A stretch of 10,670 bases of DNA from an uncultured Flavobacteriia bacterium (GCA_946482495.1 CAMLRV010000063.1:1-10670); one strand, 5' to 3'; shown: positions 1 through 5,629, counted from the stretch's first letter. A program made the numbers and translations. The notes: generated from the sequence alone by a model not told the origin.

Positions 1-154
1 GAAAAGCTAAATTGGCATACTGAGGAAAACTCATATTTAAAATCACTTCAAAAGAATAATTTGGCAAATAAGGATTATTATTATTTGTCTCTTTATCCTT
101 ATCACATGATAATGTTGCTAAAAACAAAACCAATAAGTAAAAAAATCTTTTCAT
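1..154 (-). CDS. Lipoprotein, N-terminal part only (cut by window edge)
   Basis: Reading leftward from an ATG at 154-152, 51 codons stay open to the window edge, so only the N-terminus is seen. The protein begins with a short basic stretch (MKRFFY), a hydrophobic segment of about ten residues and then ATLSC with Cys17, which reads as a lipoprotein signal peptide with the lipid-modified cysteine at 17. The next residues are acidic and polar (DKDKE, then four Asn), as is common after the cysteine in Flavobacteria lipoproteins. After that comes NPYLPNYSFEV. From memory, similar small lipoproteins lie beside greA in Flavobacterium and some are annotated as Rieske-like, but the part that would show iron-sulfur ligands is outside the window, so no function is assigned. 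The gene diverges from greA. Confidence 0.72.
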   Translation of the reverse strand, partial: MKRFFYLLVLFLATLSCDKDKETNNNNPYLPNYSFEVILNMSFPQYANLAF

Positions 155-166
155 TTTTTATATTTA

Positions 167-199
167 TTTGAATTATCAAATTTAATTTATTTATATTTG
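167..199 (+). promoter_or_regulatory. Candidate promoter upstream of greA (distal)
   Basis: TATATTTG at 192-199 matches the Bacteroidota -7 box TAnnTTTG, and TTTG at 167-170 gives a -33 element 21 bases upstream, within the usual range. It would make a leader of about 100 bases before greA, including the hairpin at 257-279. It overlaps the minus-strand candidate promoter, so the two divergent directions may compete. Confidence 0.4.
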
Positions 200-204
200 A
201 CAAA
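177..204 (-). promoter_or_regulatory. Candidate promoter for the lipoprotein gene
   Basis: On the minus strand the bases at 184-177 read TAAATTTG, a match to the Bacteroidota -7 box TAnnTTTG. A TTTG lies upstream at 204-201, 16 bases away, slightly shorter than the usual 17-23. Transcription would start near 170, leaving a leader of about 16 bases before the ATG at 154. AT-rich DNA makes chance matches likely, so this is tentative. Confidence 0.4.
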
Positions 205-239
205 CTAATATAGTAAACGAAAAATCGTTAAATAAATTA

Positions 240-247
240 TATCTTTG
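240..247 (+). promoter_or_regulatory. Candidate promoter upstream of greA (proximal -7 box)
   Basis: TATCTTTG matches the Bacteroidota -7 consensus TAnnTTTG exactly. No TTG is present 17-23 bases upstream, so the -33 element is missing or degenerate. Transcription would start around 252-254, immediately before the hairpin at 257-275, so the RNA would carry a stem-loop at its very 5' end. Confidence 0.45.
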
Positions 248-256
248 CAAAAAGGG

Positions 257-279
257 AATCCCATATTGTGGGATTTTTT
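257..279 (+). terminator. Terminator-like hairpin in the greA leader
   Basis: AATCCCA (257-263) pairs perfectly with TGGGATT (269-275) around a five-base loop, and the 3' arm runs into a T-tract (274-279). This is the shape of an intrinsic terminator, but it lies upstream of greA and downstream of candidate promoters rather than after a gene. It could be an attenuator, a source of a short leader RNA, or a 5' stem-loop that stabilises the mRNA. The pairing is seen directly; the role is inferred. Confidence 0.6.
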
Positions 280-302
280 CTATTTTATAAATTAATGAAG
301 TT

Positions 303-779
303 ATGAGCACAGTATCTTACTACACAGCAGAAGGATTAAAAAAACTAAAAGACGAGTTAGACCAACTTAAATCTATAGAACGCCCAAAAGCATCACAAGC
401 CATTGCAGACGCAAGAGATAAAGGAGATTTATCTGAAAATGCAGAATATGATGCGGCTAAAGAAGCACAAGGTTTATTAGAAATGAAAATTTCTAAAATG
501 GAAGAATTGGTATCTAATGCTAGAATTATTGACGAATCGACATTAGATTTATCAAAAGCTTTAGTGCTTTCTACTGTAAGAATTAAAAATCAAACCAACG
601 GAATGGAACTAAAATATACATTAGTTGCAGAAAGTGAAGCGGATTTAAAAACAGGAAAAATATCAGTAACTTCTCCAATTGGAAAAGGTTTATTGGGTAA
701 AAAAGTAGGTGAAATTGCAGAAATTAGCGTTCCAAATGGAAAATTAAATTTCGAGATTTTGGAAATTACACGTGACTAA
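303..779 (+). CDS. greA: Transcription elongation factor GreA
   Basis: GreA rescues RNA polymerase that has backtracked: it enters the secondary channel and stimulates cleavage of the extruded 3' RNA end. The 158-residue length is normal for the family. Residues 1-80 form the N-terminal coiled coil; its tip carries the signature ARDKGDLSENAEYD (37-50), with the two acidic tip residues, Asp42 and Glu45, that correspond to Asp41 and Glu44 of E. coli GreA. Residues from about 84 to 158 are the FKBP-like C-terminal domain (SPIGKGLLGKKVGE at 124-137). The ATG at 303 is chosen because the conserved family start (YYTAEGLKKLKDEL) follows directly; no Shine-Dalgarno is evident, as usual in this phylum. 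The HIT gene starts 15 bases after the stop, so the two are probably cotranscribed. A leader hairpin at 257-279 may control expression. Confidence 0.97.
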   Translation: MSTVSYYTAEGLKKLKDELDQLKSIERPKASQAIADARDKGDLSENAEYDAAKEAQGLLEMKISKMEELVSNARIIDESTLDLSKALVLSTVRIKNQTNGMELKYTLVAESEADLKTGKISVTSPIGKGLLGKKVGEIAEISVPNGKLNFEILEITRD

Positions 780-794
780 TTGAAAATTAATACT

Positions 795-1184
795 ATGAGT
801 TCTATTTTCACAAAAATAATTAACGGAGAAATTCCGTGTTATAAAATTACAGAAACAGAAGATTTCATTGCGTTTTTAGATGTAAACCCGAATGCAAAAG
901 GTCATGCTTTATGTGTGCCAAAACAAGAAATCAATAAAATTTTCGATATGCCAGAAGATTTGTATTTAGGTTTAATGGCTTTTTCAAGAAAAGTGGCTAT
1001 TGCTTTAGAAAAAACCGTTCCTTGTAAACGAATTGGTGTGGCAGTTGTTGGATTAGAAGTACCTCATGTTCACGTACATTTAATTCCGTTACACGATATG
1101 GACGATATGCGTTTTCAACGAAAAACTTCATTAAGTCCAGAAGAATTTACAAGTTTAGCTAATCAAATCGCTGAAAATTTATAA
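795..1184 (+). CDS. HIT-family nucleotide-binding hydrolase
   Basis: This is a small HIT (histidine triad) protein of 129 residues. The family hydrolyses or transfers nucleoside monophosphates, for example from AMP-lysine, AMP-NH2 or dinucleoside polyphosphates; the natural substrate here cannot be read from sequence. The triad HVHVHLIP lies at 91-98, with His93 as the expected nucleophile that becomes AMP-linked. Other family marks are SIFTKIINGEIPCYKI at 3-18, AFLDVNPNAKGHALCVPK at 26-43 and a C-terminal helix. The ATG at 795 is preferred over an in-frame TTG at 780, because the conserved start (SSIFTKII) follows the ATG and the TTG abuts the greA stop. It is cytoplasmic and probably in one transcript with greA; a hairpin with a T-run follows at 1192-1227. 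Confidence 0.95.
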   Translation: MSSIFTKIINGEIPCYKITETEDFIAFLDVNPNAKGHALCVPKQEINKIFDMPEDLYLGLMAFSRKVAIALEKTVPCKRIGVAVVGLEVPHVHVHLIPLHDMDDMRFQRKTSLSPEEFTSLANQIAENL

Positions 1185-1191
1185 AACATTC

Positions 1192-1227
1192 ATCCACAAA
1201 TTTTAACTGAGTTTGTGGATTTTTTTT
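1192..1227 (+). terminator. Intrinsic terminator after the HIT gene
   Basis: ATCCACAAA (1192-1200) pairs perfectly with TTTGTGGAT (1212-1220) around an 11-base loop, followed by an unbroken T-run through 1227. It would end the greA-HIT transcript. The T-run ends only 8 bases before the ATG of the next gene, so that gene needs read-through, or a promoter inside this region or the end of the HIT gene. Confidence 0.82.
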
Positions 1228-1235
1228 CTTCAACT

Positions 1236-2135
1236 ATGAAAAAACTCATCTTCTTTTTACTTTTAACCAACCTCATTTTTTCTCAAGAAATTCCATCCGA
1301 AAATTATTTTTGGTATATAATCAACAGCAACGATGGTGAAAATGAAGCAGTAATTGCAGCAAAAAATTGCTATGTGAGAGAAGAAACCTCAACAAATAGC
1401 ACATTATTAGATTCCCTTCAAATTGGTGCAAAAATTAAGGTTTTAAAAAATACAGAAGAATATCTTAACATAAAAGGTCTTAATTTATCTTGGGTAAAGA
1501 TAGCATACCAGAAAAACAATCTAATCAAAACGGGATTTCTCTGGAAAGGGTTTTTAGCATTAGGAAGTGTTACAAATGGGAACACTACTTTTTTAACAAC
1601 ATTTGATTCAAAATTCACCAAAAAAACAGAAGAAAAAAACGGTAGTTATGACGGAGAATTTTATAAAATCTCTGTGAAAGCTATTGATTCAAACCATAAA
1701 ATAATTGGCGAAATGTCATTTATCAAAGAATTATATGAAAGTATATTTTTTAGTAATTCTATTATTGGAAATTGGGGTCTAAAGAATTTATCTGATGTGT
1801 ATCGAATTTCTTTTAGTGGCGAAGCGTGCGGAATTCCGACTTATCATTTTTATTTCGGTTGGAATGGAAAAGAATTTTTACTTCTTCCAGAAAAATTAGA
1901 CGTGGGTGATGCTGGCGTTTATTATCATCACGAGAATTTTATTTTCCCTAAAGAAAAAGGCGGTCAAGAAAATACCATAATTAAAGAAAAAATAGAAAGT
2001 GAAAATATTGATCCAGATTCTAACGATTACATTTATAAAGTTTCCAAGGAAATTGAATATTATTCTTGGGACGGAAAGAACTTTAAACTTACTAAAACCA
2101 AAAAGTTAAAACCTTATATAAAAAAAGACAATTAA
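1236..2135 (+). CDS. Exported SH3-domain protein of unknown function
   Basis: The 299-residue product starts with a clear signal peptide (MKKLIFFLLLTNLIFSQ, probable cleavage after Ser16 before Gln17), so it is exported, likely periplasmic. Residues 38-110 resemble a bacterial SH3 domain: AKNCYVREE with short turns, a hydrophobic strand IGAKIKVLKN at 63-72, LSWVKIAYQ at 84-92 and a closing GFLWKGFLAL at 100-109. Such domains often bind cell-wall peptides or act as spacers. The rest has no domain I can name; 190-240 looks conserved in character (SGEACGIPTYHFYFGWNGKE, then VYYHHENFIFPK). The ATG at 1236 is chosen over an upstream in-frame GTG at 1215 because the signal peptide starts there and the GTG lies inside the terminator stem. 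Its stop codon overlaps that of the convergent kinase gene. No enzymatic motif is visible. Confidence 0.85.
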   Translation: MKKLIFFLLLTNLIFSQEIPSENYFWYIINSNDGENEAVIAAKNCYVREETSTNSTLLDSLQIGAKIKVLKNTEEYLNIKGLNLSWVKIAYQKNNLIKTGFLWKGFLALGSVTNGNTTFLTTFDSKFTKKTEEKNGSYDGEFYKISVKAIDSNHKIIGEMSFIKELYESIFFSNSIIGNWGLKNLSDVYRISFSGEACGIPTYHFYFGWNGKEFLLLPEKLDVGDAGVYYHHENFIFPKEKGGQENTIIKEKIESENIDPDSNDYIYKVSKEIEYYSWDGKNFKLTKTKKLKPYIKKDN

Positions 2136-3283
2136 CTTTCTTTCTTAAAACTCATTTGCATTGTGGTTCCTTTACCAATTTCCGAATGCACCACTCTGAT
2201 TTTTCCTTTATGATATTCTTGAACAATTCGTTTAGTAAGTGACAATCCTAATCCCCAACCTCTCTTTTTAGAAGTATAACCAGGTTCAAAAACGGTTTTA
2301 AATTTATTTTTCGGAATCCCAACTCCAGTATCTACAATAGTGATATACACATAAGTATCGCCTTCCACCACTTCAATCGAAAGATTTCCTTTTCCTTTCA
2401 TCGCATCAATGGCATTTTTAACTAAATTCTCTATCGTCCAACTGTGCAACGTCGGATTTAACGACACGTAAAGTGGTTTTTCTGGCGCTCTAAAATCAAA
2501 ATTAACTTGTTTAGACGATCTTGCTTGTAAATATTCAAATGAATTTCGAGTTTCAGTCACAATATCTTTCTTTTCTAATAAAGGTTCACTTCCAATTTTT
2601 GAAAACCTATCCGTTATAGTTTGCAATCGATTGATATCTTTTTCAATTTCTTGAATGGTAGTTTCATCAATATTTTCTAATTTCAATAACTCTAACCAAC
2701 CAATTAAAGAAGATAATGGTGTGCCAATTTGGTGCGCCGTTTCTTTCGCCATACCAGCCCAAAGTTTATTCTGAGTTGCCATTTTGGTTGCTCGATAAAA
2801 ATTATACACCACTCCACCGAATAAAAATGCCACTAATAATAAAGCAATTGGATAGTATTTCAATCGGTTTAACATGTCCGAATCTCCATAATACAACCAA
2901 TAATAATCTGTTGTTGACCAATTTACTTTGATAGGATTATTTTGATTTTTCATCCCATTAAAGTAATTTTTCATTTTTATCGAATCTTTAGTAATTAAAG
3001 AATCAATATTAGCGTTATTTATAATTTTAAACTTTTTATCGGTAAGAATTAAAGGGATTGTTTTATTATTTCCAATGATAAATGAAGGCAATTCGATATC
3101 GGCATCCACATCCGCGTTCATTAAACTCTTTTGTGCAGTGGCCCAAAGTTCCATTTTGCTTCTTTCTTCTTCTTTAAAAATTTGGAAAAAGATATATGTA
3201 TTCCACAAAATTAAGGAAGCAATTAAAAACGAAGAAATAATAATAATCCAACGTGTAAGATTTCTTTTTTCAGAAAACTGCAT
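2132..3283 (-). CDS. Membrane sensor histidine kinase (orphan)
   Basis: This 383-residue protein is a transmitter kinase that would autophosphorylate on histidine and pass phosphate to a response regulator. Two membrane segments (about 12-34 and 143-163) flank an extracytoplasmic stretch of about 108 residues with no recognisable sensor fold. The phosphoacceptor box is KETAHQIGTPLSSLIGW (180-196) with His184. The ATP-binding domain shows the N box ENLVKNAIDAM (285-295), G1 DTGVGIP (318-324), an F-box-like VFEPGYTSK (331-339) and G2 RGWGLGLSLTKRI (341-353), so it looks catalytically complete. No HAMP domain is obvious. The ATG at 3283 is chosen over an in-frame TTG at 3331, since MQFSEKRN directly precedes the first membrane helix. 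No response regulator is adjacent, so its partner lies elsewhere. It converges on the SH3 gene with a shared TTAA and diverges from the flavin reductase gene. Confidence 0.92.
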   Translation of the reverse strand: MQFSEKRNLTRWIIIISSFLIASLILWNTYIFFQIFKEEERSKMELWATAQKSLMNADVDADIELPSFIIGNNKTIPLILTDKKFKIINNANIDSLITKDSIKMKNYFNGMKNQNNPIKVNWSTTDYYWLYYGDSDMLNRLKYYPIALLLVAFLFGGVVYNFYRATKMATQNKLWAGMAKETAHQIGTPLSSLIGWLELLKLENIDETTIQEIEKDINRLQTITDRFSKIGSEPLLEKKDIVTETRNSFEYLQARSSKQVNFDFRAPEKPLYVSLNPTLHSWTIENLVKNAIDAMKGKGNLSIEVVEGDTYVYITIVDTGVGIPKNKFKTVFEPGYTSKKRGWGLGLSLTKRIVQEYHKGKIRVVHSEIGKGTTMQMSFKKES

Positions 3284-3363
3284 AGAATGTATTTTGAGTA
3301 AAAATAAGAAAAATTTAGACTTAAGAACCAACTAAAAAGTAAAAAGATAAAAGGAAATTCGTT

Positions 3364-3371
3364 TATATTTG
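3364..3371 (+). promoter_or_regulatory. Candidate promoter (-7 box) for the flavin reductase gene
   Basis: TATATTTG matches the Bacteroidota -7 consensus TAnnTTTG exactly. Transcription would begin near 3377, about ten bases before the ATG at 3387. No TTG lies 17-23 bases upstream, so the -33 element is weak or absent. It is the only good match in the 103-base divergent gap; I found no equally good box for the kinase on the minus strand. Confidence 0.5.
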
Positions 3372-3386
3372 TAAAAATTTATTCCC

Positions 3387-4262
3387 ATGTTAAGCATTAA
3401 TCCCAAAGAAATTGCACCAGCAAAATTACAAGGTTATTTACAAAGTGCCGTAGCACCTAGACCTATTGCATTTGCTAGTACTATGGACGAAAATGGTAAT
3501 CCGAATTTATCACCATTTAGTTTTTTCAATGTTTTTAGTAGTAATCCACCAATTTTAATTTTTTCTCCCGCAAGAAGAGTTCGTGACAATACTATAAAAC
3601 ACACATTAATTAACGCTCAAAATACGAAAGAAGTTGTCATTAATATTGTAAATTACGATATTGTACAACAAATGAGTTTATCGAGTACGGAATATCCAGA
3701 TGGAGTAAACGAATTTGAAAAAGCTGGATTTACGATGTTACCTTCGGATATGGTGAAACCATTTCGAGTAGCCGAAAGTCCGGTGCAATTTGAATGTAAA
3801 ATTAATGATATTATTGCTTTAGGCGATCAAGGTGGTGCCGGAAATTTAATCATTTGTGAAGTGGTAAAAATTCATATTCACGAAGCTATTTTAGACGAAA
3901 ACCAAATGATTGACCAACGTAAAATTGATGTAGTTTCTCGTTTAGGTGGAAATTGGTATAGCAGAGCCAATGCCGGATTATTTGAAGTGGAAAAACCATT
4001 AACCACTTTAGGAATTGGAGTAGATTCTATTCCAGATTTCATCAAAGAAAGTGGTTATTTCAATGGTAATGATTTAGGAAAATTAGGAAATATAGAAGCT
4101 ATTCCAAATGAAGAAGAAATTACTATATTTGTAAAAGAAAATTTTGAAGTGAAAGCCGTTTTAAGTTCAGACGATTTTGATACAAAATTCGCGAAAGCAA
4201 AAGATTATTTAGACAACAATCAAGTTTTAAATGCTTGGAAACTGTTATTAGCAGAAAAATAA
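3387..4262 (+). CDS. Flavin reductase-like, FMN-binding split-barrel protein
   Basis: The product (291 residues) belongs to the flavin reductase-like/DIM6-NTAB group of FMN-binding split-barrel proteins. Residues 15-190 hold the barrel, with the signature VAPRPIAFASTMDENG (22-37), LSPFSFFNVFSSNPPILIFSP (41-61), VVINIV (83-88) and CEVVKIHI (157-164). Members use FMN bound at the dimer interface and reduce flavins or other acceptors with NAD(P)H; the substrate here cannot be told. Residues from about 200 to 291 form a C-terminal extension beyond the barrel (GIGVDSIPDFIKESGYFNGN, then LGKLGNIEAIPNEEE). The ATG at 3387 follows a -7 box at 3364-3371 and precedes the conserved N-terminus. The DUF3127 gene follows after 13 bases, so they probably share a transcript. 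It lacks a signal peptide and is expected in the cytoplasm. Confidence 0.9.
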   Translation: MLSINPKEIAPAKLQGYLQSAVAPRPIAFASTMDENGNPNLSPFSFFNVFSSNPPILIFSPARRVRDNTIKHTLINAQNTKEVVINIVNYDIVQQMSLSSTEYPDGVNEFEKAGFTMLPSDMVKPFRVAESPVQFECKINDIIALGDQGGAGNLIICEVVKIHIHEAILDENQMIDQRKIDVVSRLGGNWYSRANAGLFEVEKPLTTLGIGVDSIPDFIKESGYFNGNDLGKLGNIEAIPNEEEITIFVKENFEVKAVLSSDDFDTKFAKAKDYLDNNQVLNAWKLLLAEK

Positions 4263-4275
4263 ATTAATAGAGATT

Positions 4276-4656
4276 ATGGAAGTTATTGGAAGAATTAAAG
4301 TAATTAACCCAACTCAGGAGGTTAGTGCTTCATTTAAGAAAAGAGAATTAGTTGTTACGACTGAAGAGCAGTATCCACAACATATTTCAATCGAATTTCA
4401 ACAAGCAAAAGTTGACGATTTAAATTCATACCAAGTTGGTGAGCAAGTAAAAGTTTCTATCAATTTAAGAGGTAGAGAATGGACTTCTCCACAAGGTGAA
4501 GTAAAACATTTTAATACTATCACAGGATGGAGAATTGAAAGAGTAGCTGCAGCTGCACCAGCTGGCGCTCCAGAAATGCCACCAATGCCAGCAGCAGAAG
4601 CATTTGCTCCAGCAACTGATTTTAAAGAAGAAGAACACGACGATTTACCTTTCTAA
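4276..4656 (+). CDS. DUF3127 protein with SSB-like acidic C-terminal tip
   Basis: This 126-residue protein matches, by recognition, DUF3127, a family found mostly in Bacteroidota with no settled function. Residues 1-90 are the conserved part (EVIGRIKVINPTQEV at 2-16, FKKRELVVTTEEQYPQ at 20-35, VSINLRGREWTSPQGE at 60-75, FNTITGWRIERV at 79-90), with a strand pattern consistent with an OB-like fold. Residues 91-115 are a low-complexity Ala/Pro/Met linker. The end, EEEHDDLPF (118-126), closely resembles the acidic tip of single-stranded DNA-binding protein (DDDIPF in E. coli), which docks DNA repair partners. The layout of fold, linker and acidic tip parallels SSB; a nucleic-acid role is inferred from this, not shown. 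It sits 13 bases after the flavin reductase gene and before a strong terminator. Confidence 0.9.
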   Translation: MEVIGRIKVINPTQEVSASFKKRELVVTTEEQYPQHISIEFQQAKVDDLNSYQVGEQVKVSINLRGREWTSPQGEVKHFNTITGWRIERVAAAAPAGAPEMPPMPAAEAFAPATDFKEEEHDDLPF

Positions 4657-4660
4657 AAGT

Positions 4661-4686
4661 TAGAAGTCAGAACATAGAAGTCAGAA
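4661..4686 (+). repeat. Direct repeat of TAGAAGTCAGAA (two copies)
   Basis: The 12-base sequence TAGAAGTCAGAA occurs at 4661-4672 and again at 4675-4686, separated by two bases. The core AAGTCAGAA of either copy can pair with TTCTGACTT at 4705-4713, so the repeat supplies two alternative left arms of the terminator. Copy-number change of a short repeat is the likely origin. Confidence 0.85.
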
Positions 4687-4718
4687 GTTGAGAGTTTTCT
4701 TAATTTCTGACTTTTTTT
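4678..4718 (+). terminator. Intrinsic terminator after the DUF3127 gene
   Basis: AAGTCAGAA (4678-4686) pairs perfectly with TTCTGACTT (4705-4713) around an 18-base loop, ending in a T-run at 4712-4718. It would end the flavin reductase-DUF3127 transcript. The upstream repeat copy (4664-4672) can form the same nine pairs with a larger loop. Confidence 0.75.
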
Positions 4719-4743
4719 AATATGCCAAATTTGAGATTGAAAA

Positions 4744-5379
4744 ATGTATTTTTTAACATCAGAAATTTATTTTCCACCAGCCGAAGAAACTTCTCCAGAA
4801 GGCATTATTGCCGTTGGTGGTGATTTATCGCCCGAAAGATTGCTTTTAGCTTATCAAAACGGAATTTTCCCTTGGTATGATCATGACGAACCAAAACTTT
4901 GGTGGTGTCCGGAAGAAAGAATGGTGTTGTTTTTCGAAAATTTACGAATTACGAAAAGTATGAGAAACATTTTAAACCGAAATGAGTTCAAAATTACTTT
5001 TAATACCGCTTTTAAAAATGTGATATCGAATTGTCAGAAATCGCCAAGAAAAAATCAAGATGGTACTTGGATTTCCGACGAAATTGTAGAAGCCTATTGC
5101 AAATTACACGAATTAGGTTATGCTAAAAGCGTTGAAGTTTGGCAAAACAATGAATTAGTTGGTGGTTTATACGGAATCGATTTAGGACATGTGTTTTGCG
5201 GAGAAAGCATGTTTTCTAAAGTTTCTAATGCCAGTAAAGTGGCATTTATTCATTTAGCGAAACAATTAGAAATGGCGAATTACAGATTATTAGATTGCCA
5301 AGTTTACAACAGTCATTTGGAAAGTTTAGGTTGTATCGAAATTGACCGAGACGATTTTTTAATGATTTTAAAAAGCTAG
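4744..5379 (+). CDS. aat: Leucyl/phenylalanyl-tRNA-protein transferase
   Basis: Aat transfers Leu or Phe from aminoacyl-tRNA onto proteins with N-terminal Arg or Lys, marking them for ClpS-ClpAP type degradation in the bacterial N-degron pathway; it is cytoplasmic. The 211 residues are of usual family length. Motifs in order are VGGDLSPERLLLAYQNGIFPW (24-44), the WWCP patch (53-56), GTWISDEIVEAY (107-118), GGLYGIDLG (140-148), FCGESMFSKVSNASKVA (151-167) and LLDCQVYNSHLESLG (182-196), all expected in an active enzyme. The ATG at 4744 starts the conserved N-terminus. The preceding terminator ends at 4718, leaving 25 bases; CAAATTTG at 4726-4733 is one base off the -7 consensus, but too close to the ATG to be a convincing promoter. 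The VF530-family gene converges on it with only five bases between stops. Confidence 0.97.
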   Translation: MYFLTSEIYFPPAEETSPEGIIAVGGDLSPERLLLAYQNGIFPWYDHDEPKLWWCPEERMVLFFENLRITKSMRNILNRNEFKITFNTAFKNVISNCQKSPRKNQDGTWISDEIVEAYCKLHELGYAKSVEVWQNNELVGGLYGIDLGHVFCGESMFSKVSNASKVAFIHLAKQLEMANYRLLDCQVYNSHLESLGCIEIDRDDFLMILKS

Positions 5380-5384
5380 TTGAC

Positions 5385-5600
5385 TTACTTCGCTTCTATC
5401 CTATCTTGATATTTCACATACAACTCTTCCACTTTTTTACGTGCCCAATCGGTTTTTCTCAAAAAAGTTAAACTCGATTTTATAGACGGATTACTTTTAA
5501 AACAATTAATCGGAATTAATTCAGCCAACGTATCAAAGCCAAAATAAGCAACTAATTTTTCGAGTATATATTGTAATGTTTTTCCGTGAAGTGGATCCAT
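5385..5600 (-). CDS. VF530-family (DUF2132) small protein
   Basis: The 71-residue product matches the VF530/DUF2132 family, small helical proteins named after a Vibrio fischeri member whose function is not settled; a DNA-binding role has been suggested. Family marks are DPLHGKTLQYILEKLV (2-17), then YFGFDTLAELIPINCF (19-34) and the strongly conserved NPSIKSSLTFLRKTDWARKKVE (37-58). The product is basic at its C-terminus, with no membrane or export signal. The ATG at 5600 is chosen because the family sequence starts at residue 2. A 14-base tandem repeat ends two bases upstream of the start codon, so no normal ribosome-binding sequence is present there. The gene lies 74 bases downstream of tag on the same strand and may be the last gene of that transcript; its stop is five bases from the aat stop on the other strand. 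Confidence 0.9.
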   Translation of the reverse strand: MDPLHGKTLQYILEKLVAYFGFDTLAELIPINCFKSNPSIKSSLTFLRKTDWARKKVEELYVKYQDRIEAK

Positions 5601-5602
5601 TT

Positions 5603-5629
5603 GATTTGGGATTTATGATTTGGGATTTA
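5603..5629. repeat. 14-base-period tandem repeat, GATTTGGGATTTA twice
   Basis: GATTTGGGATTTA occurs at 5603-5615 and 5617-5629, and a degenerate third start (GATT) follows at 5631. It lies immediately upstream of the VF530-family start codon on the minus strand. Similar low-complexity words occur in intergenic regions of flavobacterial genomes as I remember them; function unknown. Confidence 0.85.

Noticed and set aside
780..794. Extension of the HIT gene to an in-frame TTG at 780
   Set aside because: The extra five residues are not part of the HIT family, the TTG abuts the greA stop, and the conserved start follows the ATG at 795.
1208..1215. TGAGTTTG inside the terminator as a promoter for the SH3 gene
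   Set aside because: It mismatches the TAnnTTTG box at the invariant A, has no TTG at the right distance upstream, and sits in the hairpin loop and arm.
1215..1235. Extension of the SH3 gene to a GTG at 1215
   Set aside because: The GTG lies in the 3' arm of the terminator hairpin, the added residues are encoded by the T-run, and the signal peptide starts exactly at the ATG at 1236.
3284..3331. Extension of the histidine kinase to a TTG at 3331
   Set aside because: It adds 16 residues with no family support; the ATG at 3283 places a short cytoplasmic N-terminus directly before the first membrane helix.
2716..3335. Plus-strand open frames opposite the histidine kinase gene
   Set aside because: They lie antisense to conserved kinase and membrane segments and have no recognisable domains or start signals.
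5380..5384. Bidirectional terminator between aat and the VF530-family gene
   Set aside because: Only five bases separate the stop codons and I find no stem of useful length with a T-run on either side.
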